DNA of 64,000 bases from Oscheius onirici (lineage: Eukaryota > Nematoda > Chromadorea > Rhabditida > Rhabditidae): assembly GCA_932521025.1 (NCBI GenBank), contig OW051468.1, positions 8,370,064 through 8,434,063 on the forward strand, given 5' to 3'. Shown here in pieces: positions 45,554 to 56,924 of the stretch; position 1 is the stretch's first letter, and each line of letters begins with the position of its first letter. The notes under the pieces were generated by a model. It was not told the origin of the DNA, made no database searches, and saw only the letters and a list, made by a program, of their open reading frames with translations. Position numbers and translations under genes: made by a program.

Positions 45554-47864
45554 CAATTTTTAAGTTCCCGCTTTTCTGCGACTTGTCGAAATCTCGACAA
45601 GTTTTGACAAGTCAAGTTAAAAACTAATAGTCTCTGGAAGTCCACTTCAGCTTCTCGTCGTCTTCTACTTTCTCTACCACGTCAAGTGTTTCTTCTTTTC
45701 CAATTCTGACTGTACAGTTACACTTGACACTGAAAATCAGACATTGCGAACAGTAGTGCCACAGACGCTTGCGTTCTTTTGGAAAGTAGAGAGACGGCAA
45801 AAGTGACAGTCAGTTGTGAATCCGCCACAACTGACAGCCTTCGAAAGAAGGTGTCATGCTAGGTTTTCCCGGTTCCTTGAGCACCTTGAATCCACAGCGG
45901 TGTTTGGTATAGTTCTTGGAGACCCGGGGAGCCATTGGGGAAGACTGATAGTTCTCTCTTGCGCTGAAATTACTGGCAGTTTCAAAGGCATCTTACAGCT
46001 CCCGTTTGCTTCTTGTTTTGCCCTTTCTTCCGTTTTCAGCAATCAAATCCGGAGAATAGCATGGGCAACAACAACTGGACAAGCGGACGCCGAAATCACC
46101 GTGTACGGTTAGACTAGTCTTGGTATTTTTCCGATATCCAGTTTTCAGAACAGCTGTCAGGCTCTTATGGAAAAGTGCCGCGGAGACAATAGAATCAATT
46201 GGTACAAACCTGTCAAGAGATGCAGACGCACGAGCACGAGCACTTGGTCAACTTAAGAGCTCTGGATCACGAGAGATTTTATCTGAAGCTGAGCCACTAG
46301 TCAAAAAGGAGATAAGAAATATCCATAATCGGAAAAGTCGTTGCTCAGACGGATCATGCTGAATTTTGGAACTCTGGACAACCTGACGAAAAAAACGAGC
46401 CGTAAAATTACTCGGAAATGTCCTTGTGACACGGGTCATGTCCAATTTTTACACGAATTTTGACAGGTCACAACAGGTCAAGGGTTATCCATGAACGGAA
46501 AACGTGACGTGGAGAATAGGGAGAAAGGGATTCTCCAAAATGAGGAACACAATAAAGAACACGGGCTTTGTAGCGTACAGATCTTTTACGCCTGCAGCAC
46601 GAAGAAAATAGACAGACTCACCCAATACGGAGGTAGAATTCTAGATCCGTGACATCAATCCGATCGATTCGAAAAGGCTCCTGCGTACTGTGACCATCTT
46701 CCAACAGGATTCGATCTTCCGTACAGTGCTTCTTTCCGTCAGTCCAACAGCAGCATCGACAATGTCTCTCGGTCTGGGTCTCCAGCTCGACAGTATTCTT
46801 CTCCATTCGCGGAAAAGTTGGGCATGACCGTCGGACCTTCGTTTTGCATTCTCAGCTGACGTTCCAACGCATAAACTACTTTGTGGCTTCGTCTTCCTGC
46901 GGTATTCACTGAGATTTGAGCATGCTTCGGCGTCTTCCTGAAAATCGAGAAAAGGAAGAAAAAAGAACAAAAGTGATTGAATCTGTTGCGTTAAAGGGGA
47001 AAGGGAGAGAGCTCTGGATCATTCTGACTTTGGCAAACTTTTAGACAAAATGTTATTGTGCACTACGACTTTGCCATGGACCGGGACGAATAGCCACTGA
47101 GAAACGATGAAAAAGAGAGATGGAACTGAAGTAGCCTCAGACAGACCAAACAGACCAATACAACTCTAGATCAAACCACCCTCGGCTGTTTCACAGAGCC
47201 TCCCTGCCGCCAATGGTGCGCTTTGAGCTGAGAAACATGCTTGAACAGTGGTCAGAACCAGCGACAGAGGCAGAGGTTTCAACAGTCATTTACCCTTCTT
47301 GGGCAGCGCTCAACCCGGTCTCGGTGCTTTTTGAACAAAATTAGTGTCGACCAAAGTCAAAATATCCTGCTCGAGGGGGAAGGGAAAGAAACTAAAGAAA
47401 GAGTCAGAATCACTGTCAGTGTTTTTAGCGAAAGAGAACTATCAGTTTTCCCTAATGGTCCTTGGGTCTCCAAGAACTATACCAAACACCGCTGTGGATT
47501 CGAGGAGGTGCCCAAAGAGGGTTGGTGCAACTGGAAAGACCGAGCATGACACTTTCTTTCGAAGGCTGTCAGTTGTGGCGGATTCACAACTGACTGTCAC
47601 TTTTGCCGTCTCTCTACTTTCCAAAAGAACGCAAGCGTCTGTGGCGCTTCTGTTCGCAATGTCTGATTGTCAGTGTCAAGTGTAACTGTACAGTCAGAAG
47701 GGGAAAATTAGAAACACCTGACCTGGAGAGAAAGTAGAAGACGACATCCGCACAGCTGGCGACGAGGAGCTATTATGACCCTCTTCAAACTATGTCTCTA
47801 ACTTGACTTGTCAAAACTTGTCGAGATTTTGACAAGTCGCGGAAAAGCGGGAGTTTAAAAATTG
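45554..47864. mobile_element. DNA element with about 430 bp terminal inverted repeats
   Basis: The sequence from 45554 (CAATTTTTAAGTTCCCGCTT) inward to about 45990 is repeated in reverse complement from 47864 back to about 47410. Within the arms, stretches such as CAAAAGTGACAGTCAGTTGT, ACAGACGCTTGCGTTC and GTATAGTTCTTGGAGACCC match perfectly; overall identity looks about 85-90 percent with small indels. The arms end in an inner hairpin made of GACTTGTC / GACAAGTC. I see no clear target-site duplication: left flank ends TTCTGTG, right flank begins ATAAATT. The 1.4 kb centre has no transposase that I recognise, so it is probably a non-autonomous foldback-type element. It lies between PSAT and the CASPR-like gene. 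Confidence 0.75.
46455..46850 (-). CDS. Cys-rich coding-like exons inside the long-TIR element
   Basis: A minus-strand frame reads MEKNTVELETQTERHC, then RCCCWTDGKKHCTEDR and FRIDRIDVTDLEFYL, ending in RIG before a GG/GTGAGT donor (about 46622). A 30 nt segment later, after TGCTGCAG, the same phase continues GRKRSVRYKARVLYCVPHF to a TGA near 46457. The two pieces together look coding, but the intron would be extremely short. Upstream, a CGATTTTCAG acceptor precedes a further possible exon. No known domain. It may be a host gene fragment carried by the element, or part of an unfamiliar element-encoded protein. Confidence 0.3.
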
Positions 47865-47942
47865 ATAAATTTCTATCAGCTTTATTAAAAAATGAATTTG
47901 AAAGAAGATTTTAGTGAAAGATCATGGGAAACCGGGAGTCGG

Positions 47943-50900
47943 TCAGACGGGACTCATTGCCCTGACAGGAGGTCTAGGGACAATGACTGGTCGCAAGCGA
48001 CGGCTGTTCTCCGGAGCATAGAGAGGACTTCCAATTGGGGCTGAGCTGTCCCGGAAGGAAGAAAGACGCTGTGGAGAGGATCTGTCGAAGCCAGTTGGAC
48101 GACTAAAATCTCATCTTTTTAGGAGCCAGGACACGAACCTGATTTCATCCTCAAAGACGGTCGGTGTCTGACTTCCTGGAGTTATGGTTCTGTCGAAGTC
48201 CTCGGCATCAGAAAAGTCCTCCTGAGCAGTGTAATAGGCAGTTGTGGCAAGGGTTATGAGACTATCCGGCTGCGAGAGCAGCGACTCTCTCTTTAGCTCT
48301 TCCCCCTTCGAAAATGCAAAGTTTTCATATCGTTTTCTTCTTCCCGCGCACCACTAACCAAGGCAAGGAGAATAATTTATTATATTCATCAGAATCTTGT
48401 CTCTTTTGAAGAGTTCAGATCTTCGACGCGATCTCATCCACAGCTAGTGGTGCGCGACCGGAAGAGTACTAAATTTAGACTTTCTTTTAACAAAATAATT
48501 GAGAATTTTGAGAGAAAGATAAGGAAAAAAAACTTACTGAACGAGGAGCAGTAGGTAGTTGAATGTCCGGAGGAGGGACAGAGTAATTGGAATGCGGTTG
48601 ACGCTCACCTAAACTTTCTTTCATTAGATCGATCTATCAGGTACTCAGACTGCGCACCAACTCGGAGTATCCACATCACTTATACTGCGCACCAACTGTA
48701 CTTATAACACCAAACAGTTTACCGAGGAAGGCATTTTAAAGGACTGTATTATTCCTGAGGTCCCGCCACGATTAGGTAAGTTCAGAGAAATTTGGGGTCT
48801 CGTCGCGAATAAGAAAATTTGTCAAAAAGTTCTCAGTTGGTGCGCAGCGCGACAGTAAACCAGAACTTACCCATAGGCGGCGTCTGAGGGAACTGCGTCT
48901 GTCTCAGAGGCTCCCTCTCGTCGAGTGATATGTTTTCTGAAACGCCGGTTAGATATTTCCACGAAGACAGAGTATTACGAGGTTGGGCATCTTTGTGGCC
49001 TTTTCGACACAGACAGACAATGACGATTATTAGGACGATGAGAATGACGATGAGCAGGATGGCTAGGAGGAGGAGAAGCCCTAAATTCTGTGGTCAAAGA
49101 ATTTTAGGAAAGACTCACATGGAACGCCTCCCTCTTCCTTCTCTGCTACCGGGACAGTATATTCCAGTCGACGGAAATTCGTTTCCCAGACTGGCAGATT
49201 GACATTATTGACGGCAGCAATGGGCTGGTTAGGATTCCGGAACGGGGCACACTGTCCCCGAGAAAGAGATCCAGGAGGCTGGACAACGGTCAGATTACTG
49301 TAACTGTGATCAGATTCGAGGTAGGATATTGGCCAAAAGTTGAGGACATTAACTCCGAGATCAAGATTCAAATCTAAAAAAAAGAGCTTTAAATTCAGAG
49401 AGACGACTGTACTGGAGACACAGCCTTGAAGATTTTTCTTCGGCGGAGCATTGGTATCCAATCCCGGAGGAGCTCTCTGTCCTCCAACCCAGAGTCTCTT
49501 TGCTCGGTAGAGGTTCAGATTGTCTCTTCCCACATTGTAGAAATTCTGACGAATTCCGTCGACGTAGACGCGAAGAGTTGAAGAGTTTGAGAACTGTGCC
49601 ACAAAGAAATGACGGTAGTTGTCTGTGAAGTTGCCTTTGAACGTCATTGCCTAGAGTTTAGAATGTTATAAAAGTTACCCAGGGTTTTCCGGTCCGGGTC
49701 AATAAGGCGCTTTTCCGGACGTCCCCCCCCGAAAGTGCGCCTTACTGACACGGATCCGGTCAACATTGGCGCGGACCCAGTGTATGCATGTGCTTTGTAG
49801 AGACTAAAGACATCATTTTTGAACTTTTCGATGTTCTGCAAAATTGTAGAACAGGTCAAAGGCTACAACTTTGCACCACGTCAGAAAGTTGTAAAATGAC
49901 AAAAACGCGTATTTTTATGTGCTTCTTTTTCGACAACTTACTGTAGATCGACCATCAGCATAGGCAATTCCCACATGTAGAGATCCATTCTTGTTCAGTA
50001 GGACCTCAAGTTCACTGAAACTGAGCACATTTTTAGCAAAAATGTATGTTACCTGGAATCATCAAAGTACAGAATTGCCAACATTTGTCTGGCACTCGTT
50101 TGTTCCGCATTAAATGCAAATTTAAAGCTTTGAGGAGGCAGTTTCTGCAAGGCGAAGAATTTTCCCAGCACCGTTCCAACATCAAAACTTATCGATTGTG
50201 GTGGGAGGAAGTTCAAGCCGACGTCTGAACCAATTGAATTCTCTACTGCTCTCTTCCCACCTTCTAAACAATGAGGTCCAGCATAGCTGGTCCTGGAACA
50301 GTCACAGGTTGTCTTGACCGTCTCCGGGTTGAAATCTCTCCAGGCGACTGAACAGTGGCCTCCATTGTGACAGGACAACGTTTCGCACTTTACATCGCAG
50401 CCAACTTGGACAAGGGCTGAAAATTCAGGATTCAGGAAAATAACGAAACTTTTTCAGACCCTTGTTCTCTTCCTCCTTTGCCTTCTTCCTCAAATCTAGG
50501 ACTTTGTCTCCAACCTTGACGCCTCTGACACAACCGAGAAGATTCTCAACTTTCGAGTCGTAGATGGCCCGGAAGCGAATGTTCTCGTATCCCTCCTCGT
50601 GACTTCCTGGAACTCCACCGATGAAAGCGTAGATAAAGTCCTTGTGAGCGTCATCTATCCCAACGGGAGGATTGACAACGTCCGGAATCCACGGTGAGAA
50701 CGATTTGTGTACTTCGTCGCCGAGAATGCGGCCAGCTCGGATGGTACAGGCTTCATCTTCCACTGTCAAAGTGGTTCCGGTTGGAGAATGATCAATGTAG
50801 ACCTGTAATTCAAAAGTATTCAGATACAGTATACTGTAACGCTGTGGGTACAACCGGGACTGGAACCCGGGACAGTTTCATTGCAAGACCCTAATTACCG

Positions 50901-53900
50901 TCCCTTACAGTAAGATTGTTGGCTTTGCGGAATTCGGTATTTCCCCGCTCCAACTTATGAGATTTTCCAAAACAATTATTTTTGTCGAGACTTTACAAAG
51001 CTTCCCTCTTAATTGCCAATTACAACTTCAGACACACACAGTATTCAGGCTACAGTCTTGACTTGTAACTTTTGACCTACCTGTATCCATCGCATGTCAC
51101 TGTATTCAGTTCCCGGAGGAGCTTGGACTGTGCAACTGTAGACGAAACCGAGGTTGTTGAGTGAGAGAGTCACATTCACCTCGTCTTTAACATGAACCTG
51201 AATTTTTCTGTTGTTTTTTTCCTAAAGATGAGACAACCTGTAGGAAATTGTTGTCCCCGTCATGGATATAGAGCAATAGGGCTGACGACTGGTCAGTACG
51301 GAACGAAAAGACCCAAGGGGACATGAGAGGGGATTGGAGGTCATCAAATTTGAGGTTACCTCCATGGAAAGAGATCGAGCTGTCCGAATTGATATCTGAA
51401 GGAGAGTGGAATAACCGTCTGGTCATTAAAAGTACCATGAGCACAGTCTGATCCAGAATGAAGACGGGGATGTTTGCAAGAGCATTGCGGCGTCCCGGTC
51501 GCAAAGTTCTCACGACATTCGGCGCCGTTTCGACAGTTTGAGGCGGCGCAACTGTCTTCGCAGCGTCCGAACAGCATTCCATCAATGCTGCCCTTCAGTT
51601 CGACCGTCTTCTTACCCAGTAGCACCGAACGGAAACAGCCAACTATCCCTCTGAAGAAATCAAAGAATCAGGTCGAGTTCGGTGCGACAAACCTATCCAG
51701 ATCACCGAGAGTCACATTTCCAAAGGGACTGCTTTTGAGGATGCGGAAACTCGAAGCGGCGTCTACAGAAACTCTGAGCTCTTCGGAAACCCACTCAAGA
51801 ACCAGAAGATGCCATTTTGTGTCGTTCAGTCTGTCAAAAGTTATTAGAAATATCGAGTTCAACTGACTTGGCTTGTGACTCTACAACCAGATCCCCGTTC
51901 TCGGTGATAGCTTTGATCGTATGTCCGTCCAACAGTTCCAGCTGAAGAACCTTCTTTTCATCTTGATTGATTCGCAGGAAAGTTCCGGAAGCATCGGCTG
52001 TTCGGAAGTGTAGGGACAGAGCTCCTTCAGTCCAGTCATCTAGCAGATATGTGCCCGGCTTTTGGAATCTGATGGCATTGGACTCGGAAACAAAACCGGA
52101 ACATTCCAGAGGGGAGACTGTCATCTCCCCACTGACATCCCCTTCTCTGTGAAGAGCCACAATGCTCGTGATTCCGGCCTGCTTGCCTTGAAGTACTCCC
52201 TCATCTGTGGTAATTGTCCCGGCGTCACAGTTGCAACGACCTGAAATGGTTTTTGAAATGTAGGAAGAAAAATTGCTTGAGTTCTATCAGAAGGTTATGT
52301 TACAGTCCTTTAAAGGCTAAAGGTTATTTGAAGGGCGAGCCCAAGGCAAAAATCCCGTTTGAATTCAGCGCGCAAACTAAAAGTGCTCGAGATAGTGAAA
52401 AATGGAATTTTGACCAAAACTCGTAGCGCAATAACTCTTGTTACTCCGACTTCTTCAGAATTAATAAAAGAGAACCTTGACTAGTACAGCCGACATCAAT
52501 ACACTGACAGCCATTAGGAATTGCACCGAGCTGCGTGACGGTAGAGTTTCCAGAAGCCACTCGGAACCAGGTTCTCTGGTCAGAGAATCTATAGCCTTAT
52601 ACAGATTCACAAGGAGACTTACTGTAGTGGAGCATGGTTGCACTTGTAGTTAATTTGCTGTCGACAGCTTCCGGAATGAGCAATTACTGCCTCTAGTTTG
52701 GCTGGAGGAAAGTCTCTATAAGAGAGGACGAAAAGCCCATGACGAGGAACTTCTGCTGCCCGGATTACGGTATTTGTGGGCATATCATGGATGATGTTTG
52801 TGATTCCTCCTTGCTTGCATTCAGCTACTGACATTGACAAATCTGCAGACCCGTCGACGTCCAAACGAGCGGGACCTTCTGGGAGACGATGGAAGTGGAT
52901 GGCTTCGGCACAGGAACGGGGGAAGAGAGCTAAAAATCAAGGTTTATTGGATGTTTGGAAAGCCTACAAAATTGACAAGCTGAGCCGCCAAAACCTGGAG
53001 CACAGAGACAGATGGGACGATTGGCTCCTCGCAAGCAGGTTGCCCCATTTCGACAGAGATACTCTTGTGACTTTTCACACGGCATCGGATCTTTCTCTAA
53101 AAATGACTCTATCCAGAAAGAAATCGAGCCTACTCTTTCCTTGTCCCGTCCTGAAAATTCCTGCTCCATTGATAGACGGCTCATTCGTTTCTTTTGGTGC
53201 TTCTGTCTCATCATCGGGATCAGTATCATCGTCGTCTAGTTCAGAGATTGACGGGAGTTCTGGATCTGCTTCGAAGACTTTCGATCCCGGTATCAGAGAG
53301 ACTTCATTTGGGTCAGAACAAGCTTTCAAAGGTTTTGATGTTGTCACCTAAAACATAATTTCGATTGGGTTCAGTCTGGTCGCAAACTCTGGGATCCTTG
53401 TTTCCCTGAAGCTCGAGAAGATCCAAGTGATCGACGTAAATGTTCCTCAGACAGGCAGTCAATCCCTGCTCCGAGACTCCGTCACGGGGAGGCGACGATC
53501 CGAAGATGATGTTTGTGAGAAGGGGAACGGAGGACATTGTCAGCGACTGAACAAAACCATCCACTGAGAGATGAATTGCATCTTCTTCGAAGATCAAAGC
53601 CACTCTATGGAAACTGAACAAAAGTTTTTGCAAAACTTGGTGTCACTGTACTTTTGCTCGTTTGGACTCAGCGTAAAGTTGAGAGGACGGTTGTCGGCGA
53701 TCAAAAACTTTCCGAGGTTCTGGACGACGTACATCTTGAGAGAGCCACCGCCTTCTAGACTTCCATACATCAGGACACCTTCCTGATCTGTGCCTCTGAA
53801 TTTAAAGTCCAGCGCCAGTCGAGACACTTTCTGGTCCTCTTTCCAAGGACTGAAGAGGACGGAAGCCTGCTGCGGGTCATTGTCATCGTTGTTGTTCAAC

Positions 53901-54939
53901 TCGATGGTTTTTGGTTCTAAAGGACTGTCAAATGGAAGTCTGGTAAGAAACCATTAGCACAGCTCGGTCCAGTCTTTCCCGTATTGAAGCAGTCACAGGT
54001 GGCCACTTCCAATGGGAGACACCTGCCCTTTCCGCAGTTCCTCTGAGCACATTCGGGCTCCGTCGGACACTTGTCTACCTCATTCTGGTCCAGTACAATC
54101 ACACGAGAGAGTGGATCCTTTCCAGAGACCTTGACCATCTTTTGTGGTGTTTAAAGGACTATAATACCTGAAGAGCTACGAGGGCCACGCATCCGATGAT
54201 GGCTCGAGGACCGCCTCCGATTGTCGTCACGATCTCGGCTCCAGCCCATTGGATGTCTGTCGAAATCTGTAATTTTATCCATTCCTTTCTATAAAATTGT
54301 GGAGAAATGGCAAAGCACTCGACTGATGTCGGGGCAAAACTAGTTCAATTCCGCTCTGCTTTTTTTATTTTTGCTTTTTATATTTGAAAGTTTGATGTCT
54401 TTAAAAAACTTCCAAAACTCACCTCCGCCATATGTTCAGCCCGTTGCTCGACCGAGTATGAAAGACTTTTCGACAGGGCATTGATCCTCACAGCCACACT
54501 ATGTTCTGCCGATTCGTCTGAATTTTTTGTTTGTTAAAGAAGAGGTATGCTTCTGACTCATATAGACATTAACGACCGGCTTTATCAGTATGTTCGCTCC
54601 TGCTTCGTTGAGTAAATCGACCTGTAGCTGGCCAGCTTCAAGAGATATTCTCAGCTGAAATGTGTTTCCTTTTTCTGTAGTCTCTTGACTCACTTCAGCC
54701 TCGAGACTGCCATCTTCTCGTAAAAATTTGGAACTGAGGACTCTTCCCACGGCCGACTGGGCCTTGAAGCGGGCAGCCACAAGGACTTGTTCTGTTGTGT
54801 CTGTTACTTTCCACGATTCCGACGTCAGATTGACAAACGAGGCCGGTGTGCTTAGATAGACTCTCTTCGAGACGAGCTCTTCTTCTTGCTGAGCCCATAC
54901 TTGGAGAAAGAGCAAGCAGAGCAGCGTCCAGCGCCGCAT
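47943..54939 (-). CDS. CASPR/neurexin-IV-like transmembrane receptor
   Basis: A long multi-exon gene. It starts MRRWTLLCLLFLQVWAQ (signal peptide) and ends RAMSPV. In order from 5': laminin-G (54900-54180), EGF (about 54080-53950, CAQRNCGKGRC), laminin-G (53915-53350), an acidic linker (ELDDDDTDPDDE), EGF (about 53030-52940), a fibrinogen-like segment (52915-52200, LDVDGSADL, GCQCIDVGC, GRCNCDAG), laminin-G, EGF (about 51590-51450), laminin-G, EGF (about 50390-50270), laminin-G to 49080, one membrane segment (49078-48990, LLLAILLIVILIVLIIV), and a cytoplasmic tail. The fibrinogen-like part between laminin-G domains is diagnostic of the CASPR/neurexin IV group rather than classical neurexin. 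The usual N-terminal discoidin domain is absent, as in nematode ITX-1-type proteins. Likely an adhesion molecule in gut, glia or septate-like junctions. Exon borders in the middle are approximate. Confidence 0.88.
48640..48850. repeat. Repeated and inverted TGCGCACCAACT motif in a receptor intron
   Basis: TGCGCACCAACT occurs at about 48652 and 48690 in direct orientation, and as AGTTGGTGCGCA at about 48834. The last forms a large stem with either of the first two. It lies between tail-encoding exons of the receptor gene. Confidence 0.6.
49690..49790. repeat. Short GC-rich inverted repeat in a receptor intron
   Basis: Left arm CCGGTCCGGGTCAATAAGGC and right arm containing GCGCCTTACTGACACGG are imperfect complements over about 28 bases, separated by a C-run loop. 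It sits next to a family 1 palindrome in the same intron. It could be read as a small MITE. Confidence 0.5.
49813..49900. repeat. Palindromic repeat, family 1 copy
   Basis: In a receptor intron. Inner arms GCAAAATTGTAGAAC / GGCTACAACTTTGCAC, outer GAACTTTTCGATGTTC / CAGAAAGTTGTAAAATG; moderately diverged. Confidence 0.7.
50830..50905 (-). other. tRNA-like or pol III box-B-like sequence in a receptor intron
   Basis: On the minus strand GGGTTCCAGTCCCGG resembles a T-arm with box B, and a paired GGGAC / GTCCC stem surrounds it. The D-arm and anticodon arm do not fold as in a real tRNA, so at most this is a decayed tRNA or SINE fragment. Confidence 0.25.
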
Positions 54940-56924
54940 CGGGACAGTCTAGAACCCAGGTTTGACGACTGAGATAACAGGAGACAAACACACTGTTTAC
55001 TAGAGAAAAATTATTGATTCGAAGGATCTTTTCGTTCTTTCCGACAAACTTTTTCATAACCTAATAAAAAACTTGTTTACTCTTCAAACTTTTAGCCACA
55101 AAAAGCGTTAACTTGTTCAGACCGTTGCGGAAAAACTAACAAAACGTCAAAAAAGCAAGTAAACAGAAGCAGTTCTTATCACAACATTTCACAACTCGAC
55201 GCTAGGGAATGGAAACTTTTGGAACAGTTTTAGTAATATTACGTTACGAAACTTGAGAGATTTTTGAGCCAGAAAAAAGCAGATCAAAAGAAGGTTCTTT
55301 TGACTAAAAAAGTTTGGTTAGGAACGAGGGCAGAAGGCAAATGCCAAAAGTTTTGGGAAAAGAAATAGAAAGTTCGAGACAGAACTTGAAATTAGCTGGA
55401 AGTCAAGCCAAAATCCAAGGTCTTGGCCCCCTACAATAAAGGGGAAGAGGTGTCGGAAGAAGTTGTTTGAAGGGAGGCCGTCCGGCTGTGGCAGGACGAC
55501 TGATAAGCAACTCTTCAAATATACCGGATGAATCAGTTCTGGGGCGCCCACTCCATTCTGGAGGGGACTTGAAATGTGGACTGTTTTTTTCTACAGTAAG
55601 CATGAGTAACTCTCTAATTCTTGTGAGAACAAGAAGGATCCAGTGCCTATTTGCCAAGGATTTCCGTGGTCTGGCACACGGACTTGACGTTCTCCTGGGA
55701 AGGAAAGCAAACAACTGCGGCTTGATGGCCGATTTGATGGGGCGCTCCCAAAGCCCTTTTCGCCCCTCATTTTATGTTGCAATGTCATGGTAGAAACACT
55801 AGGCTAAGAAGTATTTATCTTCTGGCAATGATTTTCTGATTTTCTTGTCGTCTAGTCTCTTACAAGAATTATTAGAGTCATTGCTCTGTAGCTGGTAAGC
55901 ACAAGGCCCAGCATGTTCGAATTCAATGAAATTCAACAAACTGCTAAGGAGCATTCTTTGAAAAACGTAGAGGAACTGAATAACATGAAGAGACTGAAGA
56001 CCATATGCCAAGTGGAACAAAATACTGAAGGCGAAAAATCCAAAGCCGTCAGATGTTTTAGAAAATCGTCCTCCGGCTCAGGGAAGTAGGAAAGGCTACA
56101 AACTGATAGAACTTTTCTACCGATTATATTTCATGATTCTTACATTTTGCGGCCTTTCTTTTCTCCTCTTAATATGCACGTTTAGGGAAGACTACTTGTA
56201 GCGTCAGTCTAAAGGATCCCAAGTTCAAACCCCCAACCAAGGCTTCCATCTTTCCGAGGTCGGTAAATTGGTAGTAGCTTGCTACGGAGTAAAGGCGTTC
56301 CCAGAAAAGTCGAGGCAGCTTCGGAACGTTAACGCCTACCGCAACCTGGCCACTCAGGAAGCACCCGCAGCCCATTGAGTCTCTTCGGAACTCTGGCTTG
56401 AGTCGGGAAGAAACTTTACTTTACTTGTAATTGGCTAACAGTATTATTCAAACTATGATTCTTGCTACGTAACAGCACCAGATCACGTTTACCCACTACT
56501 GGAATTCATCCGTTTTAAATTGCTCCCAATTCTGTATCTGTCTGAAGCTCTAATTGGCAATAATGAGAGGAGATTTGTAAAGATCCGATGAAAGTTGTTG
56601 TTTGTTTTGTTTTCGAAATGTTTCTCTGAAAAACTCAAAAGCAATTAGTCAGTTTTGGGATAAAACAGTTAGAAGAAAATTACTGAAGTCAGGGTAGATC
56701 TGCTCTGGTAACTTTCAAAGAAGGGAATAGAATTCATGGGACGGAATGAACCTAAGAAGAACGAGACAGATTGTGAGATTTGGCAAAAGAAGGGAGAATC
56801 TCCAATTCTAGCTCTGAAAGGGAGTTGCAAACTTTGTAGCTCGAAAACATAAAAACTAAAAATAAAACTGTTTTACATATATTTACAATTAATATTCTCC
56901 AATTTGAGATCGTCTATCACAAAA
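54940..56924. other. Intergenic region between CASPR-like receptor and MED1
   Basis: About 2 kb upstream of the receptor and downstream of MED1 on the same strand. A 108-codon plus-strand frame at 55470-55793 and a 104-codon minus-strand frame overlap each other and have no splice context or recognisable protein. Otherwise the stretch is AT-rich and likely holds the receptor promoter. Confidence 0.35.

Noticed and set aside
54298-54365. Possible tRNA on the plus strand (box A-like TGGCAAAGCAC, box B-like GTTCAATTCC, T-run terminator)
   Set aside because: The acceptor and T stems do not pair properly, so it is at most a decayed tRNA-derived sequence.
55403-55793. Overlapping 104- and 108-codon frames on opposite strands upstream of the CASPR-like gene
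   Set aside because: No splice context, no recognisable domain, and each is the shadow of the other.
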